Part shown: positions 16,366 through 25,385 of the stretch, piece after piece
How positions within the stretch are numbered: the stretch's first letter is position 1
How the letters are laid out: the number at the start of each line of letters is the position of its first letter
DNA from: an uncultured Lachnospiraceae bacterium
GTDB lineage: Bacteria > Bacillota > Clostridia > Lachnospirales > Lachnospiraceae
NCBI GenBank assembly: GCA_910585545.1
Contig: CAJUFN010000007.1
Span: forward strand, 1 to 64,000
DNA: 64,000 nt
Reading direction: 5' to 3'
Notes under the pieces: generated by a model
Seen by the model: only the letters and a program-made list of their open reading frames with translations
Database searches by the model: none
What the model was told of the DNA's origin: nothing
Made by a program: the position numbers and the translations under genes

Positions 16366-16480
16366 AAAATGCCTATACTCCAAACTGAAATGTAGACATC
16401 ATCTGCACTAAATTTTAGATATTTCACCAGTCTACTTGACAAGGGGCATATCAAAATCAATCGGCTATGTAATCACATAA

Positions 16481-18181
16481 TTATTCACCTTGACTATACT
16501 TATTTAAAAGTTCATCTGGAAAGTTCCAAATTTTAGATTGACGTAACTGTGTCAAACGGCTTTTACTGTCTACTTCCCAAAATCTCCGAAAATCAAATCC
16601 TTGCTTTAATCTCTTATTAACGGCATAAAAACTCATATCTATTAAATATGCTACAAACTCTTCTTTCTTCCTACTTTCTGAAGTAGTTGAATCCTTAATC
16701 ACATGAAGATAACGTAAATTCGTTAAATTTTTTAATAGAACCTCATGTTTTTCAGCCAATATTTTAGGGTATAAAATAACATTAGTGTTAAACTTTCCAA
16801 CAACTTCTTCATTTAAAAGTCCAACCGCTTCTCGTATTAAATCGGGCGATACATCCGAATCAAACTCAATATTATTATCTTTATCATCTCTTAAACTTTT
16901 CACTACCGAATATACATGTTCTTTCAAAATTGTAGTTTTATTATCCCTTCGAGAAGTTCCCACCAAATCCATAAACATTAACAAAAAATCACGTGGAACA
17001 CCTCCTGTTGCTATAATTGCATATGTTAAAACTTCTGGACTATTAAAAAGACTTTCAATATCCTGCTTAATAATATTCAACTTGGAATTTGTACTAACTA
17101 ATATGCTGAGCAAATACCCTTTGGTCTTATCTAACTCAGACAAATCATAATCTAATTTAATCGGCGAAAAATCATCTTTATATGACATATCATTGCCATT
17201 CCGGTTCATTCTTAATCTATATGGCAATGTTGCAATTTTAAAGCAAAACGAATCGTTACTACAATTCTTGTATATATCATGGAAATATTGAATAACTTCT
17301 GGTTGTACTTCCATCGGAATTTGATAAAAATCATCCAAATAAATAAAAATACCCCTTTGGGTGATAGTCTTTAAATTATTAAAAAGAAATGCTATGTTTT
17401 CTCTTTGTTCTTGCAAAAACTCTTGTTTTTTGTACGTTCTCGTAAATGTCGATTTAACCTCTGACGAACTTTCATCCTTTATCTCAGACACATTAGTGCA
17501 TGAATACGATTGTATCGCACTTAAAGAGGTATCTATTTTTCCTTCTATAATTCTGTATCGCCCCTGAAGCTTCATACTCATTTCCGCAGAATCTCGGATT
17601 TGTGAGCCATATTCATTTTTCACCAATGTTTCATTTGATTTTTTTCCTTCCTGTGATACCACATATGTTATCTCTTCTGGAGCTAATTTTATTTCTTCTA
17701 ATAAATCAATTTCTTTCCTTAATATTTTAGAAAATTTCTTTCCTTCTTCATATTCACTCTTTATTTCTCTATTCCTCTTTCTAGTTATCCAGCAGATAAA
17801 ACCTGATATACCTTCATATTGTCTTTGGTACTCACGCTCTTTATCTAAAAAGTACCTCTTAAAATGTTCTTGTAACTCTGAAAGCGTTTGTAAAGTTATT
17901 TTTAAAATAATACTTATAGCATCATCTTTTTTCATCGGCTGTACATCTATTGCAGTCACAACGTTATCATTTCCCCTTGCAGCTGCCAATATCAATGTTG
18001 TTTTCCCACTACCTCGTCTACCAAATATTAAATGATTATTAGGAACACTCAGTTTATTGACGTTATCCGCAACATCAATATATTTAACACTATCATTTGC
18101 CTTATAATCTACCACTTTTCTTCTTCGTACTTTTTCAATATCTAAAATTAATTGAGACAACTCTTTACTATTTATATCCAT
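16481..18181 (-). CDS. ORC/CDC6-like AAA ATPase of an accessory cassette
   Basis: 566 residues. Walker A GRRGSGKT at 54-61; Walker B IFIYLDDF at 278-285; a sensor-like ATLPYRLR follows, then LDYDLSELDKTKGYLLSIL and ATGGVPRDFLLMFMDLV, a layout typical of ORC1/CDC6- and STAND-like P-loop ATPases, with a winged-helix-like C-terminus. The 110-270 stretch between Walker motifs is unusually long, charged and probably helical. Base composition is AT-richer than the flanking core genes. It follows the helicase gene by 78 bases in the same direction, so the two form a cassette, perhaps defensive. The specific function is not known to me. An IS element abuts its 3' side. Confidence 0.7.
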   Translation of the reverse strand: MDINSKELSQLILDIEKVRRRKVVDYKANDSVKYIDVADNVNKLSVPNNHLIFGRRGSGKTTLILAAARGNDNVVTAIDVQPMKKDDAISIILKITLQTLSELQEHFKRYFLDKEREYQRQYEGISGFICWITRKRNREIKSEYEEGKKFSKILRKEIDLLEEIKLAPEEITYVVSQEGKKSNETLVKNEYGSQIRDSAEMSMKLQGRYRIIEGKIDTSLSAIQSYSCTNVSEIKDESSSEVKSTFTRTYKKQEFLQEQRENIAFLFNNLKTITQRGIFIYLDDFYQIPMEVQPEVIQYFHDIYKNCSNDSFCFKIATLPYRLRMNRNGNDMSYKDDFSPIKLDYDLSELDKTKGYLLSILVSTNSKLNIIKQDIESLFNSPEVLTYAIIATGGVPRDFLLMFMDLVGTSRRDNKTTILKEHVYSVVKSLRDDKDNNIEFDSDVSPDLIREAVGLLNEEVVGKFNTNVILYPKILAEKHEVLLKNLTNLRYLHVIKDSTTSESRKKEEFVAYLIDMSFYAVNKRLKQGFDFRRFWEVDSKSRLTQLRQSKIWNFPDELLNKYSQGE

Positions 18182-18259
18182 AGGATCACCTCATATCCTT
18201 TCATTTGTATGTTAAACCCATACATAAATTCATTTGTTATTTCTAAAAACACCTATCTC

Positions 18260-20309
18260 CTACTCATTCTTTTTAAGATTATTATTCCCTTTAAATAAAT
18301 TATAAAATTTTTTGATTTTCTCAATATTTGATGTCTTATTTTTTATCGGTAACGCATCCCAAATCATCTGTTTATATTTAGCTTTAGATTTTTCACCTAC
18401 TCTTGAATCAATAATTGAAACAAGCCAAAAATCTTTTTCACTCCGTATCAATCTTCCAATTCCTTGCTTTAATTTTATAATCATTTCAGGAACTAAAACT
18501 TCCATTAACCCATCTTGGCAAATACTTGTTTTATAATCAATAATTGGTTCCGGAACCGGAAATGGCAATCTAAAAATAATTAAATTAGACAAGGCAATCC
18601 CTTCCCAATATGTTCCTGTTCCCAATACCACAGAATTTACGTCTTTTTTAAATTCTGTGATAGTATCACTTTGTGAAGCAGTTTGATTCTGCATCAAAAC
18701 CTTATATGGCACTTCATTTTTTAAATCTTCATATACTTCCTCCATATCACTTTTAGCCGTAAATAATATCAATGCTTTTCCTTCTGATATTTCCAGCAAG
18801 CGTACAATTTCATCAATTCCCTTTTCAATAAATTTTTTCCTTTCATGACTGGGATGGGGCATATCCTCCGTATAATAAATCATTGCATGCTCATCATAAT
18901 TAAACGGAGAAACTTTGAGTTCCGCTATAAATCCTCGTTCTATTGGAAAATTTGTATTTGCAATAAAATACTTGTATCCTTCCTCATATTTATCACCCAC
19001 ACCACTTATTATTGTTGCCGCTGTCAGTATTGTCGTAAAATTAGAATCAGAAAAAAACAATGTCTCTGTACGTCTATTCACATCTTTGGGACAGCTAAAA
19101 AGATTTATTCCCTTTTTCCCTTTACCCTTAATGTTCATCCAAAATATATCAGCACTATCCGGTTCCAGCATTGACTCCCATAAAGTTTCTTGTAATTCTA
19201 ATGCATCTAGTTCCGCATCATAATCTTTATTTCGATAAGAATCATCCGCACCAAATTGTATTGACACTTCTAAAAAAATATCATGAACACAATCTTTCAA
19301 ACCTTGCAATGCTGGTATATCTCGATCAATATAATATCGCTCAATTTCTTTGTCATTCTTTTTTGCAAATTCATCTTGCTTTCTGATTTGTAAATATAAA
19401 GCATCAAAAACCACTTCCAAATATTTATAATATTCCTTAATCTTTAAATCTATTGTATATCCTAATCCTCTGGCAAGTTTCCTCCCTTGTTCTATTGTTC
19501 TCTGCAATGAAGCATAACTTACTTCCATTGTATAAGAATTTCTAACTTTGCTTTCTAAATTGTGAACCTCATCGATTACAACGAACTGAAATTTATCCGT
19601 AATGATTTCTTTTGAATAACTATACCTCTTTTTTAAATTGATTGTCAATAAATCCTGATTACACAAAATAATTCCATTTGTATCTAATAATTCCTGCCTC
19701 AATTCATAATAAAAACAATACTCCTTATGCACGCAATTCTGTCTACAAAATACAGGATTAAATTCTTTCACATTTATTTGATTCCAAATATTATCCGGTA
19801 TGTAAAAATCCCAATCTGCCTTCTGACATCCACCTTATCAATTTCCTCATACATTTTTCTAGCAGCTTCATCTTTTTCACAAAGGAAATGCTCATCACAT
19901 CTATATTTACAAAGAAAATGATTTTGTCCTTTTGCCAGTACTATATCAGGATGATACCCAAGTAAATTCTCAATAACTTTAACATCTGCTGCTAATTGCT
20001 CCTGCAATGCTATGGTTGATGTCGCAATTATTATCGGTTTTTTATATCTTTTATGGTAATATAAAAGAGGAACAATATAAGCAAATGTTTTTCCAATCCC
20101 TACACCTGCTTCAACCAAAATATGTTGCTTCTTCTTCATAGCATCAGCTATTTCAAAAGACATATCCCATTGTCCCTCTCTATCTTCAAACCCCATTTGT
20201 ATTGCTGTATCTATAAAAAAGTATATACATCCTCTCCAATATTTTTAAAATCCTGTTTCCATTTTCTCTTCTGTTCCTGCTTTTCTGATTCACTAATCCA
20301 AAACTCCAA
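18260..20309 (-). pseudogene. DinG/XPD-like Fe-S helicase, broken by two frameshifts
   Basis: Three reading-frame pieces make one helicase. Piece 1 starts at a TTG (20309, after AAAGGAG) and ends near 20215 with ...NIGEDVYTF; piece 2 continues ...IDTAIQMGFEDREGQWDMSF with Walker A AGVGIGKT; piece 3 (from about 19820) contains DWDFYIPDNIW, DEVH (VIDEVHNLE) and the C-terminal helicase motifs (VVLGTGTYWEGIAL, KQGIGRLIRSE). Four Cys for an XPD-type 4Fe-4S cluster stand in HFLC, VFC, QNC and EYC. Adding one base at the T6 run (20215-20220) and one in the AGAAGG run near 19820 restores a single 683-residue frame exactly. Either a decaying gene or homopolymer sequencing errors. Confidence 0.75.
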
Positions 20310-20615
20310 TACTAATTAATCTCCTTTTATACATGCACTTTTCTCTTTTTCCTATCCTCTGTATCTTTCTACATAAATAAAACGCTATTGTTATTATCCG
20401 GTATTAATTAGTCCATTACACGCCATCCGCCTAGTGTTATTTCGTCCATAATCCCCTATCTTGTCCACAAAATACGGTACAATCAGCACCAAACAACACT
20501 AAATAATACGGTTTTCACCCTGTCCCCAAATTAGGACACAAAATACTCTGCCACATTCTCTTATATATTGTTGATTAAAAATATATAATCTATATACATT
20601 GCCAGTATATCAGAA
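20310..20615. other. AT-rich intergenic stretch without recognised gene
   Basis: No frame of credible length or composition. It holds two similar short segments (TTGTCCACAAAATAC near 20459 and AGGACACAAAATAC near 20533) and two AATACGGT copies, possibly traces of old element ends. The cassette promoter must lie here, but no clear -35/-10 pair stands out. Confidence 0.4.
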
Positions 20616-20641
20616 AATCCCGCCTTATAAAAGACGGGATT
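20616..20641 (-). terminator. Probable terminator downstream of ppdK
   Basis: AATCCCG and CGGGATT form a 7-bp stem extended by a weak inner pair; on the minus strand it is followed by TTCTG, a short U tract. It lies about 125 bases past the ppdK stop, after a gene fragment. Confidence 0.5.
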
Positions 20642-20647
20642 CTCTAT

Positions 20648-20767
20648 TTAAATTATATACACTTCAACAGTAAGGTCTTTCCACTGCCCCTCTCGCAGAT
20701 AATCACCATTCGCCCTGCGAAAAGCCAGTGCCTGAGCGTAATCTATCGTGAAATCGAAGTATAGATT
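20648..20767 (-). pseudogene. Possible 3' gene fragment behind ppdK (39 codons)
   Basis: A stop-ended frame reads NLYFDFTIDYAQALAFRRA, then NGDYLREGQWKDLTVEVYII. It begins at the ppdK stop codon with no start or ribosome site, so it could be the tail of a gene whose 5' part was lost when the island formed. A 9-bp inverted repeat GTAATCTAT/ATAGATTAC (20738-20769) sits at the junction. I do not recognise the family, and chance coding is possible. Confidence 0.3.
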
Positions 20768-23399
20768 ACTTCCCCTCCCCACTGCATATAGCCGCCTGCG
20801 CTGCTGCCAACCTTGCTATCGGCACGCGGAATGGTGAACAAGATACATAATCCAATCCAATCTTATGACAGAATTCTACGGAACTTGGATCCCCGCCATG
20901 TTCTCCACAGATACCGATATGAAGATCTGAATTTACCGGCTTACCTAACTTAATAGCCATTTCCATCAATTTACCAACACCGGTCTGGTCAAGTTTTGCA
21001 AACGGGTCATTCTCAAAGATCTTTGCATCATAGTAAGCATCCAGGAACTTACCGGCATCATCACGAGAAAATCCAAATGCCATCTGTGTCAAATCATTTG
21101 TACCAAAGCAGAAGAAGTCGGCTTCCTTTGCAATCTCATCTGCTGTAAGCGCTGCTCTTGGAATCTCGATCATAGTACCTACTTCATATTTTAAACCGGA
21201 ATCTGCTGCTGCAATTTCAGCATCCGCTGTCTCAACAACCATCTTTTTAATATATTTTAACTCTTTCGCATCACCAACAAGCGGAATCATGATCTCCGGT
21301 TTTACGCACCAGTCAGCATGTGCTTTTTGAACGTTGATCGCTGCACGGATAACTGCTTTCGTCTGCATCTTAACGATTTCCGGATAAGTTACCCCAAGAC
21401 GGCATCCACGATGTCCCATCATCGGATTAAATTCATGAAGAGAATCTATGATCGTCTTGATCTGCTCTACTGTTTTTCCTTGAGCATCCGCTAATTTCTT
21501 GATATCTTCTTCCGTTGTCGGTACAAACTCATGAAGCGGCGGATCCAGGAAGCGGATAGTAACCGGATTTCCTTCCAGCGCTTCGTATAATTTTTCAAAA
21601 TCTCCCTGCTGTTCCGGAAGAATTTTATTAAGCGCTTCTTCTCTTTCTTCTACTGTCTCAGAACAGATCATCTCACGAAATGCATCGATTCTGTTTCCTT
21701 CAAAGAACATATGCTCTGTACGGCAAAGTCCGATACCTTCTGCACCAAGCTCACGCGCTTTTCTGGCGTCTGCTGGCGTATCCGCATTAGTCCTTACTTT
21801 CAGTGTTCTGTATTTGTCAGCCCATCCCATAATCCTTCCGAATTCTCCGGCAATCGTAGCATCTACGGTAGGAATGATTCCATCGTAAATATTACCGGTA
21901 GAACCATCAAGGGAGATCGCGTCTCCTTCATGGAACTCTTTTCCTGCCAATGTAAATTTCTTATTTGCCTCATCCATCGCAATATCACCGCAGCCGGATA
22001 CACAGCATGTTCCCATACCACGTGCAACTACAGCTGCATGAGACGTCATACCGCCGCGCACGGTAAGAATACCCTGAGCCGCTTTCATACCTTCGATATC
22101 CTCCGGTGATGTTTCAAGACGGACAAGCACTACTTTTTCTCCTTTTGCAGCCCATGTCTTTGCATCTTCTGCCGTAAATACGATTTTACCGCAAGCTGCT
22201 CCCGGAGATGCTCCAAGTGCTTTTGCCATTGGCACAGCTGCTTTCAATGCTTCTGTGTCAAACTGTGGATGAAGTAATGTGTCTAAATTACGAGGATCGA
22301 TCATGGCAACCGCCTTTTCCTCTGAAATCATTCCCTCATCTACCAAATCGCAAGCTATTTTTAAAGCAGCCTGAGCGGTTCTCTTACCGTTACGTGTCTG
22401 CAGCATATAAAGCTTTCTGTCTTCAATCGTAAACTCCATATCCTGCATATCTCTATAGTGATCTTCTAACTTATTACAAATAGCCACGAATTGTTCGTAA
22501 ACTTCCGGCATAACTTCTTTTAATTGATCGATCTTTTGCGGTGTACGAACGCCGGCCACAACATCTTCGCCCTGCGCATTCATAAGGAACTCACCCATTA
22601 AGTGTTTCTCACCTGTAGCAGGATCACGAGTAAATGCAACACCGGTACCGGATGTTTCACCCATGTTGCCAAATGCCATCATCTGTACATTTACAGCGGT
22701 TCCCCATGAATATGGGATATCGTTATCACGACGGTAAACATTGGCACGAGGGTTGTCCCATGAACGGAATACGGCTTTTACAGCGCCCATTAACTGCTCT
22801 TTCGGATCTGTCGGGAACTCTTCTCCGATTTTTTCTTTATATTCAGCCTTAAACTGATTCGCAAGTTTCTCTAAATCTTCTGCTGTAAGGTCTACATCCT
22901 GAGTAATTCCTTTTTCTGCTTTCATTTCGTCGATAAGCTCTTCAAAATATTTCTTACCAACTTCCATAACTACATCTGAATACATCTGGATAAATCTTCT
23001 GTAACAATCCCATGCCCATCGAGGATTTCCTGATTTCTCTGCAAGTACGTGTACTACTTCTTCATTTAAACCAAGATTAAGAATTGTATCCATCATACCT
23101 GGCATAGAAGCTCTCGCGCCCGAACGAACAGATACAAGAAGTGGATTCTCTTTGTCACCAAATCTCTTTCCCGTGACTTCTTCCATTTTTACGATGGCGT
23201 CCATAATCTGCGTCATGACTTCGTCGTTAATTTTTCTTCCATCTTCATAATATTGTGTACAAGCATCCGTTGTGATTGTGAATCCTTGTGGTACCGGAAG
23301 ACCTAACTTGGTCATCTCTGCAAGATTGGCACCTTTACCGCCGAGAGTATTTCTCATACTTGCATCACCTTCGGTGAACATATAAACCCATTTTTCCAT
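20766..23399 (-). CDS. ppdK: Pyruvate, phosphate dikinase
   Basis: 877 residues, the normal length. Interconverts pyruvate, ATP and Pi with PEP, AMP and PPi; in anaerobic clostridia it supplies PEP or ATP with PPi. N-terminal ATP-grasp domain starts MEKWVYMFTEGDASMRNTLGGKGANLAEM. The swivelling phosphohistidine domain has GGMTSHAAVVARGMG with the catalytic His near residue 455. The C-terminal PEP-binding barrel has RTEHMFF, GHRGCRLGVTYPE and FGTNDLTQMAFGFSRDD and ends with the active-site Cys in GICGEHGGDP. AGGAGG precedes the ATG. Monocistronic with its own promoter. Confidence 0.97.
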   Translation of the reverse strand: MEKWVYMFTEGDASMRNTLGGKGANLAEMTKLGLPVPQGFTITTDACTQYYEDGRKINDEVMTQIMDAIVKMEEVTGKRFGDKENPLLVSVRSGARASMPGMMDTILNLGLNEEVVHVLAEKSGNPRWAWDCYRRFIQMYSDVVMEVGKKYFEELIDEMKAEKGITQDVDLTAEDLEKLANQFKAEYKEKIGEEFPTDPKEQLMGAVKAVFRSWDNPRANVYRRDNDIPYSWGTAVNVQMMAFGNMGETSGTGVAFTRDPATGEKHLMGEFLMNAQGEDVVAGVRTPQKIDQLKEVMPEVYEQFVAICNKLEDHYRDMQDMEFTIEDRKLYMLQTRNGKRTAQAALKIACDLVDEGMISEEKAVAMIDPRNLDTLLHPQFDTEALKAAVPMAKALGASPGAACGKIVFTAEDAKTWAAKGEKVVLVRLETSPEDIEGMKAAQGILTVRGGMTSHAAVVARGMGTCCVSGCGDIAMDEANKKFTLAGKEFHEGDAISLDGSTGNIYDGIIPTVDATIAGEFGRIMGWADKYRTLKVRTNADTPADARKARELGAEGIGLCRTEHMFFEGNRIDAFREMICSETVEEREEALNKILPEQQGDFEKLYEALEGNPVTIRFLDPPLHEFVPTTEEDIKKLADAQGKTVEQIKTIIDSLHEFNPMMGHRGCRLGVTYPEIVKMQTKAVIRAAINVQKAHADWCVKPEIMIPLVGDAKELKYIKKMVVETADAEIAAADSGLKYEVGTMIEIPRAALTADEIAKEADFFCFGTNDLTQMAFGFSRDDAGKFLDAYYDAKIFENDPFAKLDQTGVGKLMEMAIKLGKPVNSDLHIGICGEHGGDPSSVEFCHKIGLDYVSCSPFRVPIARLAAAQAAICSGEGK

Positions 23400-23449
23400 C
23401 TCACATTCCTCCTAATTTTACTTTCCAATGTTGCATTTTGCATAATTAA

Positions 23450-23478
23450 ATTGTATATGTTTTGCTGAAATTCGTCAA
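23450..23478 (-). promoter_or_regulatory. Promoter of ppdK
   Basis: Minus strand -35 TTGACG (23473-23478), 17-base spacer, -10 TACAAT (23450-23455), about 50 bases before the start codon. Confidence 0.7.
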
Positions 23479-23535
23479 GATGTATTATTATTTTGAGCAA
23501 CCTCTTAACTTCTATGTACATTGCCCACGTTTTAG

Positions 23536-23564
23536 TTGAGTTTTTTTTATGAATTCGCTATACT
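23536..23564 (+). promoter_or_regulatory. Promoter of the COG3044 ATPase gene
   Basis: -35 TTGAGT (23536-23541), 17-base spacer, -10 TATACT (23559-23564), divergent to the ppdK promoter. A short inverted repeat TTCGC/GCGAA brackets the -10 box. It places the transcription start after the most upstream possible start codon, supporting the ATG at 23602. Confidence 0.65.
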
Positions 23565-23601
23565 AAATGGCGAACTATCGCAGAATCGAGGTATTGATCA
23601 T

Positions 23602-25326
23602 ATGAAACATAAATCTGAATTGCAGAAACTGCTTTTTTCTCTCAACAAAAAGAGTTATCCTGCCTACAAATCATTACAAGGCGACTACAACTTTGATGAC
23701 TTCGAGCTAAGTATCTGTCATGTCCAAGGAGATCCTTTTGCCTCTCCTTCCGATCTGGATATTTTCATCGCTCATAAAACTGCCGGATTCCCTGCAGAGC
23801 TTTTTTCATCTGCACATCGCAAAACTGCGTTGGAGGATTATCTTTTGCGTTTATTTTCGGCTGCTCTTGAACGCTTTTCATTCAAAGCCAAAGGAAGTGG
23901 AAAAAGCGGACTGCTGTCCACTACGAAACCAGGGCAGGAAGTCTTAAAACGTACCGCATGTGAAATCACCGAAAAAGGCATCCACATACGCTTGGAAGCA
24001 GGATTTCCTGCAAATGGCCGTACGGTTAATTCCGGTGAGCTCGAAAAAATGCTGTTTGAATTCATCCCTGCCTGTGTACGCCAAACCCTTTTTTACAAAA
24101 AGTTAAATGCCGATGCCATTTGGGAAAGCATTTATCTAAGCGATGACCAACAGTATATTCGTGAGCATCTGGAAGCTTACAAACTTTGCGCGTTTGTGGC
24201 CAACGATTCCATTTTACCGCGTCAAAGCGGCATCTCACAGCGCCCAATGAAAGAAAGCGTTCCTTTTACTGCACCTGTTTCACTAGAGGTGGAATTCATG
24301 CTTCCGCACAAAGGCAAAATCCGCGGACTTGGTATTCCAAAAGGCATCACGCTTATTGTCGGCGGCGGTTATCACGGTAAATCCACCCTGCTAAATGCCT
24401 TGGAACTTGGCGTATACAACCATATCAAAGGCGACGGACGTGAATATGTCATTACAGATACATCCGCGCTAAAGCTGCGTGCAGAAGATGGACGCTGTGT
24501 CAAAAACGTGAATATCTCCATGTTTATCAATGACTTGCCAAACAAGAAAGATACACACGCATTTTCTACGGAAGATGCCAGCGGAAGTACTTCACAAGCT
24601 GCCAATGTTGTGGAAGGAATCGAAGCCGGAAGCAAACTTCTCCTGATTGATGAGGACACTTCCGCTACAAACTTCATGGTGCGTGATGAATTTATGCAGC
24701 AAGTGATCAAACGTGACAAAGAGCCGATTACTCCATTCTTGGAACGTGCCCTTGACTTATATGAACAATCTGGTATTTCCACCATACTCGTAGCAGGAAG
24801 TTCCGGGTCATATTTCCATATCGCAGACACGATCATACAGATGGACTGCTATCACCCGATAGATATCACAGACGCTGTCAAAAAACTATGCAGCTCCTAT
24901 CCTATGCCATCTGTGCACGCACCAAATTATCGGATACCAGAATTTAAACGAAGCCCATTGTCAGGAAAGTCACATGGACGACCTTTCAAAACTTCCGGTC
25001 ACTCGAGAAACTTTGGCGAGCGTACCTTTGTCAAAGTGAAAACACTTGGCATAAACGGATTCCAAATAGATAAAAACACCGTGGAGCTTCGCTACCTCGA
25101 ACAGCTTACGGATGCCGGACAAACCACCGCGCTTGGTTACATGATGAAATACATTCTGGAACATCCTCAGATGCAATCTATGACACTGACAGAAATGGTC
25201 TCTCATTTGGAAATGTTACTTAAAACCAAAGGACTCGAAGCTTTTTGCGGAAAATATCCTTTCTGCGGATTGACGCTGCCAAGAAGAAATGAGATTTTTG
25301 CCTGCATTAACCGATATCGGCTGTAA
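23602..25326 (+). CDS. ABC-class ATPase, COG3044/PF09818 family
   Basis: 574 residues from MKHKSELQKL; GAGGT precedes this ATG. N-terminal part has FDDFELSICHVQGDPFASPSDLDIFI (about residues 32-58). The P-loop GGGYHGKSTLLNALE lies near 254-268 and the Walker B LLLIDEDTSATNFM near 349-362, followed by VAGSSGSYFHIADTIIQMD. This soluble ATPase family is widespread in Firmicutes and has no established role. The gene is alone, divergent from ppdK and followed by a shared terminator. Confidence 0.92.
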   Translation: MKHKSELQKLLFSLNKKSYPAYKSLQGDYNFDDFELSICHVQGDPFASPSDLDIFIAHKTAGFPAELFSSAHRKTALEDYLLRLFSAALERFSFKAKGSGKSGLLSTTKPGQEVLKRTACEITEKGIHIRLEAGFPANGRTVNSGELEKMLFEFIPACVRQTLFYKKLNADAIWESIYLSDDQQYIREHLEAYKLCAFVANDSILPRQSGISQRPMKESVPFTAPVSLEVEFMLPHKGKIRGLGIPKGITLIVGGGYHGKSTLLNALELGVYNHIKGDGREYVITDTSALKLRAEDGRCVKNVNISMFINDLPNKKDTHAFSTEDASGSTSQAANVVEGIEAGSKLLLIDEDTSATNFMVRDEFMQQVIKRDKEPITPFLERALDLYEQSGISTILVAGSSGSYFHIADTIIQMDCYHPIDITDAVKKLCSSYPMPSVHAPNYRIPEFKRSPLSGKSHGRPFKTSGHSRNFGERTFVKVKTLGINGFQIDKNTVELRYLEQLTDAGQTTALGYMMKYILEHPQMQSMTLTEMVSHLEMLLKTKGLEAFCGKYPFCGLTLPRRNEIFACINRYRL

Positions 25327-25338
25327 ATGTTTCCAACA

Positions 25339-25379
25339 AAAAAAGATGAAGAACCGCTCAACAGTCCTTCATCTTTTTT
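25339..25379. terminator. Bidirectional intrinsic terminator
   Basis: A-run plus GATGAAG and CTTCATC plus T-run form a perfect stem with A6/T6 flanks between the convergent COG3044 gene and glyS, so it can work in both directions. Confidence 0.85.
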
Positions 25380-25385
25380 CTTTGA

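Larger units (their letters stand above)
14654..16464 (+). mobile_element. IS3-family (IS150-type) insertion sequence
   Basis: About 1.8 kb with two overlapping transposase frames (orfA, orfB). The ends are related inverted repeats: left CCGACTGATTCTGATATG (14654-14671) followed by an AAGTAGAC block; right, read inwards, CCGATTGATTTTGATATG (16464-16447) followed by AAGTAGAC. If the true ends are the TGATATG boundaries, the element is 14666-16453 and the outer CCGAYTGATT repeats belong to the target. No 3-5 bp target duplication is evident. A 10-base direct repeat GGCTATGTAA stands at 14624-14633 and 16463-16472. Both frames are intact, so the element may be active. Confidence 0.85.

Noticed and set aside
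20438..20545. Repeat element from the two TGTCC/ACAAAATAC-like segments
   Set aside because: The similarity covers only about 11-14 bases with gaps and could be chance in AT-rich sequence.
23536..23601. Longer N-terminus of the COG3044 ATPase from a TTG at 23536
   Set aside because: That TTG is part of the -35 box of the gene's own promoter, and a good ribosome site precedes the ATG at 23602.
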